A stretch of DNA of 64,000 bases. It comes from Polyangiaceae bacterium (lineage in GTDB: Bacteria > Myxococcota_A > Polyangia > Polyangiales > Polyangiaceae). The stretch spans positions 4,650,001 through 4,714,000 of the forward strand of contig JADJRH010000011.1 of assembly GCA_016712345.1 (NCBI GenBank), read 5' to 3'. Under the pieces are notes generated by a model. That model saw only the letters and a list, made by a program, of their open reading frames with translations. It made no database searches and was not told the origin of the DNA. Below are positions 44,661-51,594 of the stretch, piece after piece. Made by a program: the position numbers and the translations under genes. Position 1 is the stretch's first letter. Each line of letters begins with the position of its first letter.

Positions 44661-46310
44661 ATGAGACTGCTCCGCACTTTCGGTATTCTGCCGATCATTG
44701 TCGCCGCCTCAATGAGTGCCTGTTTGGGAGGTGGTTCATGGGACGCGTCAGGTGGTGCCGGTGCCGGCTCCGGGGTGGGCGGAAGCGGCGCCGGGCCGCT
44801 CGGCACAACCTCGGGCACAGGCGGCGGCAACGGCAACTCAGACGACGCGTCCGAACTGGCACTCGACGATAACGCCGGCAATGGAACAGGCGGAGGAGGC
44901 ACCACCGCTGGAAGCGGCGGTGGTGGGGGAGTCGGCGGTGCAGGCGGCGCAGGCGGTGCAGGAACCGGAGGGAGCGTTCCGGCGTGCGCGGAGACGGCCA
45001 ATAGTCGAACGTTTTACATGTCCCCCGACGATTCCAGTTCCATGGGTTCCCCCGCCCTCGCTCGCGAGTTTCTCCGAGCCGGTGAGGCCCCACCGCGGGA
45101 TGTCATTCGCCCCTACGAGTTTCTAAACTACTACCGGGTTCGGTATGATCTACCCACCGGCGACAAACTCGGCCTGCACACGCACTTCGCCCAAGACGTA
45201 ACCACCGGCAAATACCGGCTCCACGTGGGCGTTCAGGCCTTTTCAAAGCCTCGGCCCAAAATGGTTCTCACGTTCGTCGCCGACAATTCAGGTTCTCTCG
45301 TCGGCGAAGGTATCGCGCGCGAACGCGCGGCAATCAAAGCGCTCGCAAAACAACTCAAGCCCGGTGACGTTGTCAACTTCATCAAGTGGTCTTCGTCCGA
45401 CTCCGATGTTCTCATCAATCACGTTGTGACAAGCGATGGTGATCAGACCGTATCCCAAAAGGCCGACGAGTTGTCCCCCGGCGGTGGGAGCGATCTGCAC
45501 GCCGGAATCGTCCGCGGCTACGATGTGGCCCGCAAATATTATGATTCAGGCGCGCTCAACCGCGTTGTCTTGTTGAGTGACGGCGGAGCCAATCTCGGTG
45601 TCCTCGACTCGAATCGAATCGCCCAAGAAGCCAGCGAAGCCGACAACTCCAACAAGCCCATCTACCTTGTCGGCATTGGAGTTGGTCCGGCCAAAGGGTA
45701 CACCGACAAACTCATGGACTCGGTCACCGATTCAGGCCGAGGCTCGTATGTATATCTCGACTCCACCGCAGAAGCCGACGCTGTTTTGGGCGCACGTTTC
45801 GACGAAGTGATGAACGTGGCGGCCCGCGAAGTTCGCATCGCCGTCACCATTCCCGACTACTTTGAAATAGCCACTTTCTCGGGTGAAGTGTACTCAACAG
45901 ATCCCTCGTTGGTGAAGCCGCAGCACCTCGCCCCGGGCGACGCCGTGGTTCTCGACCAAACTCTCACTCTCAACCCCAATCACATTTTCTGTGACATTCA
46001 CACTGTCACGCTCACCGCAGATTGGCTCACCCCTGCCAGCGGCACAGCTCCCTTGAGCGACACCGTAACTGCCACTCAAACGTTTGCCGAGGTCACCGCA
46101 CAACCGTGGCAAATGCTCAAGAGCGAGGCGATTTTTTACTACGCGAAAGCCCTGCAAACCCAGGCCAAAACCGACTTTGTTGTGGCCGAACAAGCGGTTC
46201 AAAAAGTGCTCAACCTACCCAACTACACCGCTCTTGATATGCACAGCGCTGAAGTGAAAGAGATTGAAGATCTCCTCAAAGCCTTCCCTGAAAGCTCAAA
46301 ACAAGACTAG
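44661..46310 (+). CDS. von Willebrand factor A domain lipoprotein (second of a pair)
   Basis: The 549-residue protein parallels the previous one: lipoprotein signal IVAASMSAC, a Gly/Ala/Ser linker (about 25-110), PYEFLNYYRVRYD, and a vWA domain with D208-N-S-G-S. LSPGGGSDLHAGI and VVLLSDGGANLGVLDSNRI match the paralog. I start at 44661, where GAGGAAACCC precedes the ATG; the ORF start at 44628 would overlap the previous gene. The duplication suggests they pair or serve related partners. The TAG stop (46308-46310) lies inside the left arm of the 46307-46592 inverted-repeat element, so the reading frame may have been ended by that element. Confidence 0.86.
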   Translation: MRLLRTFGILPIIVAASMSACLGGGSWDASGGAGAGSGVGGSGAGPLGTTSGTGGGNGNSDDASELALDDNAGNGTGGGGTTAGSGGGGGVGGAGGAGGAGTGGSVPACAETANSRTFYMSPDDSSSMGSPALAREFLRAGEAPPRDVIRPYEFLNYYRVRYDLPTGDKLGLHTHFAQDVTTGKYRLHVGVQAFSKPRPKMVLTFVADNSGSLVGEGIARERAAIKALAKQLKPGDVVNFIKWSSSDSDVLINHVVTSDGDQTVSQKADELSPGGGSDLHAGIVRGYDVARKYYDSGALNRVVLLSDGGANLGVLDSNRIAQEASEADNSNKPIYLVGIGVGPAKGYTDKLMDSVTDSGRGSYVYLDSTAEADAVLGARFDEVMNVAAREVRIAVTIPDYFEIATFSGEVYSTDPSLVKPQHLAPGDAVVLDQTLTLNPNHIFCDIHTVTLTADWLTPASGTAPLSDTVTATQTFAEVTAQPWQMLKSEAIFYYAKALQTQAKTDFVVAEQAVQKVLNLPNYTALDMHSAEVKEIEDLLKAFPESSKQD

Positions 46311-46592
46311 AGCACCAATTGGTTTGATTCCGTAATTAAATAGATAGTTTGTGTGTGTACACAAACAGGTAAAAGCAAGGCACAAAGGTTAGGCCCGAAG
46401 CTGCTACCCGGTGACAGACACCCAGTTCGGATCGCGTGGAGGGGGGCCCGCGGCCGACTTGCTCGGCGCGGGGGAGGAGGCGCGAGCCTCCTCCACTGGG
46501 AAAAGACTAGAGCACCCAGCCCATATTTCTCGGCTTTCTCAAATCACTAATCTTCTGATTTTACTCACGATTCAAACCAATTGGTGCTCTAG
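46307..46592. mobile_element. MITE-like element with 20-bp terminal inverted repeats and CTAG duplication
   Basis: TAGAGCACCAATTGGTTTGA (46308-46327) is exactly reverse-complemented at 46572-46591. Counting from AGCACC to GGTGCT, the element (46311-46588) is flanked by CTAG on both sides (46307-46310, 46589-46592), as for a 4-bp target duplication. The repeats extend imperfectly to about 36 bp. No transposase is encoded. The interior holds an AT-rich part, a GTGTACAC copy, a direct repeat AAGACTAGAGCACC (46303-46316 and 46503-46516, 200 bp apart) and the hairpin at 46473-46494. Confidence 0.65.
46473..46494. terminator. GNRA-loop hairpin between convergent genes
   Basis: GGAGGAGGC (46473-46481), GCGA loop, GCCTCCTCC (46486-46494) forms a perfect 9-bp hairpin with a GNRA-type tetraloop. 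It lies between the convergent vWA and YgiQ genes, so it could terminate transcription from either side, but lacks a T-run. Confidence 0.4.
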
Positions 46593-46808
46593 AGCACCGA
46601 TCATCTTGAATCGCGAATGAACTCAGCGATTTGTGAATATCGGAAATCTTCAACAATCGCGGGGTGCTCGTTGCGAAAAACACCAGCCACCTAATCAAAG
46701 GGCGCGCAGGAAGCCGTGTGTACACAAGGTGCCTCTTGGCGCGGGGGTTCGTCGCAAAAACTCGAAAGCAGCGAGCTTCCGAACATTTCTTTCTCCCGCG
46801 TTTGGCCG
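46593..46808. other. Intergenic remainder between the inverted-repeat element and ygiQ
   Basis: Together with the element at 46307-46592 this makes a gene-free gap of about 500 bp between convergent genes. This part holds another CTAGAGCACC-type end at 46589-46598, a GTGTACAC copy at 46718, and no reading frame with recognisable content. Confidence 0.4.
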
Positions 46809-48752
46809 CTACGCTCGAAAACGTTGTCGGCCTTTTACGGCACGCCTTGGCCCCTTGTTGAAGGAGCCTCCACCGGGAGATGTCAAACCGTATTCAGGCG
46901 GCACCAGACAATGGGGTGAGCGGCCAATCAAGTCACCCCGCCCCGCCTTTTTAAGCGCTTCGCGAGCGAGAGGCCAGTTGCCCTCGTCCCACCAAAAAAT
47001 CAGCGCCTTCATCATCCGCTTTTCACGCAGGTCGGTCGCCGAATAAACGGGCTCACCCGTCAGCGGATCAAGCCCCGTGTAATACATGGCAGTTGCAATG
47101 GCCATCGGCGTTGGAATGAAATCTTGCACCTGCCGCGGCCTCAGGTTGTTGCGCTTTAGATAAACAGCCAACTCAATTGTGTCTTTGAGAGTTGACCCCG
47201 GGTGCCCCGTAATGAAGTACGGAATGAGATATTGCTCTTTGCCCGCCTGTTCACTCGCGTTGCAAAACGCCTGGGCAAACCGCTCATAGCTTTCAATCCC
47301 GGGCTTTTTCATCTTTTTGAGCACATCGGGATTGGAGTGCTCGGGAGCAACCGACAACTGCCCTCCGGTGTGGTGACGCGCCAGTTCTCGAATGAACTCC
47401 GGGCTTCGTTCAGCCAAGTCATATCGAATGCCCGACGCCACATACACCTTCTTAATGCCCTTTTCAGATCGAACTCTCCGCAACAAATCAATCAGCGGAT
47501 CGTGATCGGTCACCAGATTTTCGCAGACACCCGGGTGTACACACGACAGGCGGCGACAAGCGCTCTCCGTTTTCTCGTCTTTGCAGCGCATCTGGTACAT
47601 GTTGGCGGTGGGTCCGCCCACGTCGCTGATGGTGCCGCGAAACCCATCCATGCGCGACAGCGCGCGCACTTCACGAATCACGCTGTCCGCGGACCGCGAT
47701 TGGATAATCCGCCCCTCGTGTTCGGTGATGCTGCAAAAGGTACACCCGCCGAAACAGCCCCGCATTGTCACGATCGAGTGTTTAACCGTTTCAAACGCCG
47801 GAACCGGATCTGAATACGAAGAGTGTTGTTTCCGAACGAACGGCAGATCGTAGAGCGCATCCATCTCCGCCTGCGAAAGTGGAAGGGCCGGCGGATTGAA
47901 ATACACCGCCTGATCCCCGTGCACTTGAAGCAGCGGCCGACCGTTGTGAGCGTTGGTTTCAAATTGAAACGCCCGGCTCATCTCCGCGAACTTCCGCTTG
48001 TCAGCCTTCACCTCTTCGTAACTCGGCAACACCACAATGCCGCCGTCGGTCACGTAGCGGCTCTTCGCGTCCGCAAGAGGTTGCCATTCAACGGGGTTGT
48101 TCTTGATGTGCGCCGTCCCGCGAATGTCCCGCAGCGCCGAAACCGGTTCACCGGCATCGAGCCTCCGAGCAATTTCCCACGCCGGCCTCTCGCCCATTCC
48201 AAACACAAGCAAGTCGGCTTTCGCATCCAGCAACACCGACCGACGCACCGAGTCCGACCAATAGTCGTAGTGGGCAATGCGCCGGAGCGACGCTTCAATT
48301 CCGCCGAGCACAATCGGCAGGCCGGGAAACGCCCGCCTCGCGAGATTTGAGTACACAATCGTCGCCCTGTTGGGCCGCTGATTGGGCTTGCCACCCGGCG
48401 AATATTGATACTCCGATCGGACTTTTTTTTGCGCCGTCAGCTTGTTCAACATCGAGTCGAGATTGCCGGCGCTGATCCCCACGAAGAGCCGCGGCCTCCC
48501 AAGTCGCGAGATGTCATTTACGTCGGTCCAATTGGGCTGCGCAATGAGCCCCACCTTGTAACCGCGGCCTTCCAAGAAGCGAGCGATCAGCACCGGACCA
48601 AACGCCGGATGGTCCACGTAGGCGTCGCCCGTGATGATCAAGATGTCGATTTCGCTCCATCCGCGCTCTTTCAAATCCGCGGCGGTGGTTGGCAAAAAGC
48701 GCTCGCGCGGTTCGGCGGGTGCGTCTTTGCGGCGAATCTGAACAAGCGACAT
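46809..48752 (-). CDS. YgiQ-family radical SAM protein
   Basis: The 647-residue protein is a YgiQ-type radical S-adenosylmethionine enzyme. The cluster-binding motif is C333-F-G-G-C337-T-F-C340 in MRGCFGGCTFCSITEHEGR. Family hallmarks around it are KERGWSEIDILIITGDAYVD, HPAFGPVLIARFLEGRGYKV, IVLGGIEASLRRIAHYDYWS, ATGTPVGG-like DVGGPTANMYQMRC, and HPGSTLKDTIELAVYLKR. The start at 48752 (MSLVQIRRKD) is chosen since 7 bp separate it from the MarR stop; the ORF to 48809 would overlap that gene. Radical SAM enzymes of this family have no settled substrate. It is operonic with a MarR regulator. Confidence 0.9.
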   Translation of the reverse strand: MSLVQIRRKDAPAEPRERFLPTTAADLKERGWSEIDILIITGDAYVDHPAFGPVLIARFLEGRGYKVGLIAQPNWTDVNDISRLGRPRLFVGISAGNLDSMLNKLTAQKKVRSEYQYSPGGKPNQRPNRATIVYSNLARRAFPGLPIVLGGIEASLRRIAHYDYWSDSVRRSVLLDAKADLLVFGMGERPAWEIARRLDAGEPVSALRDIRGTAHIKNNPVEWQPLADAKSRYVTDGGIVVLPSYEEVKADKRKFAEMSRAFQFETNAHNGRPLLQVHGDQAVYFNPPALPLSQAEMDALYDLPFVRKQHSSYSDPVPAFETVKHSIVTMRGCFGGCTFCSITEHEGRIIQSRSADSVIREVRALSRMDGFRGTISDVGGPTANMYQMRCKDEKTESACRRLSCVHPGVCENLVTDHDPLIDLLRRVRSEKGIKKVYVASGIRYDLAERSPEFIRELARHHTGGQLSVAPEHSNPDVLKKMKKPGIESYERFAQAFCNASEQAGKEQYLIPYFITGHPGSTLKDTIELAVYLKRNNLRPRQVQDFIPTPMAIATAMYYTGLDPLTGEPVYSATDLREKRMMKALIFWWDEGNWPLAREALKKAGRGDLIGRSPHCLVPPEYGLTSPGGGSFNKGPRRAVKGRQRFRA

Positions 48753-48759
48753 GGCGCGG

Positions 48760-49239
48760 CTATACCGCAGGCTTCTTTGCGACCGGCAACACAGAAACAC
48801 CCAGCCCAAGTTTTTTGCACAGGCGACTCAAACTCTCCTGCTCTTCGGGCGTGAGAACGTTCATCGCCGTGGTGATCGATGCGGCGTGCTCTGGAAAAAC
48901 GCGGCTGATCAACGCGCGCCCGTCGTCGGTGAGGTGTACACTTACGCGTCGCCTGTCACCTTCTTCGCGCTCGCGTCGCACAAGCCCCCGCTTCTCGAGA
49001 TTGTCGATCACGAGGGTGATATTCCCCGACGAGCGAAGGATTTTTTTTCCGATCTCACTTTGGCAGAGCGGGCCCAGATGAAACAACGTTTCGAGCGTTC
49101 CGAACTGGCTCGTGGTGAGGCCCATGTCCGAATAGCTCTGCTGCAAGTGTACACCCAGCGAATCCGCTGCACGCGACAATTTGATGAACGTGTCGAGGGC
49201 GCGAACTTCGCTGTCCGTGCCGCGGTAATGCGTTCCCAT
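48760..49239 (-). CDS. MarR-family transcriptional regulator
   Basis: The 159-residue protein has the MarR winged helix-turn-helix: LTTSQFGTLETLFHLGPLCQSEIGKKILRSSGNITLVIDNLEKRGLVRREREEGDRRRVSVHLTDDGR covers the recognition helix and the wing with its Arg-rich tip. Flanking helices provide dimerisation. It precedes ygiQ-like radical SAM by 7 bp on the same strand, so it may autoregulate the pair. MarR proteins usually respond to small phenolic or redox ligands, but the ligand here is unknown. Upstream lies a 206-bp divergent region shared with a small membrane protein gene, containing a hairpin at 49362. Confidence 0.92.
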   Translation of the reverse strand: MGTHYRGTDSEVRALDTFIKLSRAADSLGVHLQQSYSDMGLTTSQFGTLETLFHLGPLCQSEIGKKILRSSGNITLVIDNLEKRGLVRREREEGDRRRVSVHLTDDGRALISRVFPEHAASITTAMNVLTPEEQESLSRLCKKLGLGVSVLPVAKKPAV

Positions 49240-49361
49240 GAGGCTCGATTCCGACCGAAGGGTCGAACCTCATACTTTAGCGCGTGCGCCATGGGAAGCG
49301 GTCACAACGAGTCTCGCGCCAACTCCCGCCGAACGCGATATTCCGAAGCCCGCGCGCATCG

Positions 49362-49380
49362 CCGGCGCGGAATGCGCCGG
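49362..49380. other. Perfect hairpin in the marR divergent region
   Basis: CCGGCGC-GGAAT-GCGCCGG is a perfect 7-bp inverted repeat with a 5-nt centre. It sits about 120 bp upstream of the marR start and 65 bp upstream of the plus-strand gene. It could be an operator for MarR, or a member of a hairpin family sharing a GAATGCGC centre with 35221 and 38348. Confidence 0.4.
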
Positions 49381-49445
49381 ACCCCAACCATAAGCCTCGT
49401 CCAAACGAGTCTTGATAATGAAAGGAAAACGAGCGAGAAGATGCC

Positions 49446-49943
49446 ATGACGAAAGCGCGGCGGTTCAGTTTCTTTGTGATGCTTATAGTCGTCACCGGCT
49501 TCTTCACTCTTCGCTGGATTTCAGGATCCACCGAGCCCACCCGTGACGAAGCACCCGACCTCGTATACAAGCGTGTTTGGCTGGAGAAGGTTCCCGACAG
49601 TCCAACCGACTACGCTCACGGGTTATACTTACTGTCCACACCGTCCGCTGGAGTGTTCCAACGTTCGTCCGCGTTTGACTACCATCTGGAGCTTTTCAGA
49701 CACGACCTGGACAAGAACAAACTCAAAGTGACCTTCCCACAAACAAACAAAACCGCGCAGGTTATTATCACTATCAAAAAGTGTGACGACCTTCCCCCGT
49801 TTGACTTGTGTCTGACGCTGAGCGAAAACCCCTGGAACGGGCCCAAAAAGTATTACGGCTTCTTTGAAACCGACGACGAGTCCAAAGCTGTATCAGACGC
49901 TCAGCGGTCGCTTCTAACCCGCTTCGTTGAAGAGCCGCGGTAG
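49446..49943 (+). CDS. Small membrane-anchored protein of unknown function
   Basis: I do not recognise this 165-residue protein. It begins with a basic N-terminus and one hydrophobic segment (FSFFVMLIVVTGFFTLRWI), so it is either a signal anchor or an uncleaved signal. The rest is hydrophilic with an aromatic-rich pattern (VYKRVWLEKVPDSPTDYAHGLYLLS, FDYHLELFRHD) and two cysteines (KKCDD, DLCLTLS) that may bond. It is transcribed away from marR. The base composition is more AT-rich and less GC-biased at codon third positions than the neighbouring genes. It may be a lineage-specific protein. Confidence 0.72.
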   Translation: MTKARRFSFFVMLIVVTGFFTLRWISGSTEPTRDEAPDLVYKRVWLEKVPDSPTDYAHGLYLLSTPSAGVFQRSSAFDYHLELFRHDLDKNKLKVTFPQTNKTAQVIITIKKCDDLPPFDLCLTLSENPWNGPKKYYGFFETDDESKAVSDAQRSLLTRFVEEPR

Positions 49944-50047
49944 GCTCGACAAAACGTGCTCGGAGGTACGCCCGCCCGAAAATATGCGCACCGTTCGCGC
50001 CCATTTCGCATCGGTTGCGGGCCCCACTTTTCTACCCATCGGCGCCA

Positions 50048-50073
50048 CCTTGAATTTACCGCGATCTACCCAT
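50048..50073 (+). promoter_or_regulatory. Heat-shock (sigma-32-like) promoter of the hsp20 gene
   Basis: CCTTGAA (50048-50054), a 14-bp spacer, and CCCAT (50069-50073) closely follow the sigma-32 pattern CTTGAA-N13-17-CCCAT. It lies 77 bp before the start codon. A caveat: the -10 half overlaps TCTACCC, a word common throughout this window (also at 50031). Confidence 0.6.
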
Positions 50074-50149
50074 CGGCACGGCCGATGCTAGTCATTCTAC
50101 TGCGCGCCGCGCGTTGTAGAAACGGCGGCAACCGCGCAGGAGGTGCAGT

Positions 50150-50602
50150 ATGGGCCTCGTCCGATGGGATCCTTTCCGCGAGCTGGATGAACTCAGCGAG
50201 CGCCTGAACACCGTGTTCCGCCGCTCACCTCTCGTGAGGGCCGGTGGAACCCAACGCGACATGATGATGCCGGAGTGGCAGCCCGCTGTGGACATTGTGG
50301 AATCGAACAACGAGTTTCAGATCAAAGTTGAGCTTCCTGAAGTGAAAAAGGAGGATGTCAAAGTTACTTTGCATCAGGGGCAACTTCGGATCGAAGGTGA
50401 ACGAAAGCTGGAGAAGGAAGAAAAAGACAAGAAGTATCACCGCGTCGAACGTTTCTATGGGCAGTTCGTTCGAACATTCATGGTTCCCGACAACGTGGAT
50501 GAAGCGCGATTGTCAGCCGATTTCAAAGACGGCCTCCTCAACATCCACCTTCCCAAAACCGAAAAACATGTTCCCAAGCCTGTAGATGTAAAAATTCTCT
50601 AA
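50150..50602 (+). CDS. Small heat-shock protein Hsp20 (alpha-crystallin type)
   Basis: The 150-residue protein is a small heat-shock chaperone that holds unfolded proteins without ATP. The alpha-crystallin domain spans about 45-140: PAVDIVESNNEFQIKVELPEVKKEDVKVTLHQGQLRIEGERK, RVERFYGQFVRTFMVPDNVDEARLSADFKDGLLNIHLPK. The terminal KPVDVKIL is the family's I-x-I/V-like tail used in assembly. AGGAGGTG (50138-50145) lies 4 nt before the ATG, one of the strongest ribosome sites in the window. It has its own heat-shock-like promoter and a strong terminator downstream, so it is monocistronic. Confidence 0.95.
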   Translation: MGLVRWDPFRELDELSERLNTVFRRSPLVRAGGTQRDMMMPEWQPAVDIVESNNEFQIKVELPEVKKEDVKVTLHQGQLRIEGERKLEKEEKDKKYHRVERFYGQFVRTFMVPDNVDEARLSADFKDGLLNIHLPKTEKHVPKPVDVKIL

Positions 50603-50688
50603 TCTTCGGCAGTCTCCTATTGATCACCAAATGCGTCACATGACGCGACACAATACACGTTCTGACATTGCCATTGTCTGAATCCCAA

Positions 50689-50730
50689 CACCGCGGAAGC
50701 GCTATTGCGGCGCTTCCGCGGTGGCTTTTT
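50689..50730 (+). terminator. Rho-independent terminator of hsp20
   Basis: CACCGCGGAAGCGC (50689-50702), 7-nt loop, GCGCTTCCGCGGTG (50710-50723) is a perfect 14-bp stem, followed at once by GCTTTTT (50724-50730). It lies 87 bp after the hsp20 stop. This is the clearest intrinsic terminator in the window. Confidence 0.9.
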
Positions 50731-50784
50731 GTGCCCACTCAACTCTGACTCAACCGGTGCGCCACATCCCCCTGCGCGCCCGTC

Positions 50785-51489
50785 TTACCGCTTGCGCGCC
50801 AGTTCTGAAAGAAGCTCCAACTGAATCTGCTGAATCTCCGCCAAACGCTCCCACTGATGCAGCAGCAAGTGGTCCATCTTTTCGTGCAAATGCCTTATTT
50901 CAAGCTCGGCTTTCAGGTTCACCTGATAGTCATGTTGCGACCGAAGCCTGTCTTTCGCCTCTTGCCGGTTTTGACTCATCATAATGATCGGCGCCTGAAT
51001 GGCCGCCAAACAGGACAAGATCAGGTTTAGTAGAATAAAAGGAAATGGATCGGGCGGACGGGATACCCAAACCAACGTGTTTGACCCGATCCACGTCAGC
51101 AAGAAGAGACCGAAACAAATTAAAAATGTCCAACTCCCGCCAAACACGGCAATCTTGTCCGCCAGGCGCTCGCCAAAAGTCCAATCGGTTTCAAGCTCGC
51201 GCTCCACGTCTTTGGCTAGGAGTTCGTGGCTTTTCAGACTGTGGATAACTTCTTTTTCCAAGTTCGTCAGCTCGCCCTTTTCGGCTTCTAAAAGGGCGTG
51301 AACATGTTTCTCTCTGTACAAATTCAAATCGGTTCTGCAAACCGCGCTCGCCGGCACAAGCTCCGGGTGCTCTGTTAAGATCTCGCTGGCAATCACATGT
51401 CGAATGGCAGCAAGCGGCGTCAACTCGCGCGCAGCGAACGATTTGCCGCACACCGCACATACCCGACTGGATGCCTCTTTGGCTTTCAT
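50785..51489 (-). CDS. DUF1003 inner-membrane protein
   Basis: The 234-residue protein has a zinc-ribbon-like N-terminus (VCAVCGKSFA, and a later Cys in ASAVCRTDL), then a linker with KEVIHSLKSHELLAKDVERE, followed by the DUF1003 core: two membrane segments (FGGSWTFLICFGLFLLTWIGSNTLVWV and FPFILLNLILSCLAAIQAPIIMMSQNRQ). The tail is a long charged helix (DRLRSQHDYQVNLKAELEIRHLHEKMDHLL..ERLAEIQQIQLELL) likely coiled. The NxxxSxxAAxQAPxIMMSQNRQ segment is diagnostic. It is cytoplasm-facing at the ends. The function of DUF1003 is not established. It lies alone on the minus strand between hsp20 and the WD40 gene. Confidence 0.9.
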   Translation of the reverse strand: MKAKEASSRVCAVCGKSFAARELTPLAAIRHVIASEILTEHPELVPASAVCRTDLNLYREKHVHALLEAEKGELTNLEKEVIHSLKSHELLAKDVERELETDWTFGERLADKIAVFGGSWTFLICFGLFLLTWIGSNTLVWVSRPPDPFPFILLNLILSCLAAIQAPIIMMSQNRQEAKDRLRSQHDYQVNLKAELEIRHLHEKMDHLLLHQWERLAEIQQIQLELLSELARKR

Positions 51490-51594
51490 CGCTTCGCTCC
51501 AAACCTTCCCGCGCTCTGCCTCTTCTAAAATTCAGCAACAACCGAAGCCCATCTTCCGCTTCAGTTTAAACCTTTAGGCCTGTATGGTACTGCA

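Noticed and set aside
46353..46620. Short ORFs within the inverted-repeat element
   Set aside because: No motif, no ribosome site, and composition unlike the neighbouring genes.
50031..50076. TCTACCCATCGG pair as operators of hsp20
   Set aside because: TCTACCC is a very common word in this window, so two copies are weak evidence; only the promoter-like match is kept.
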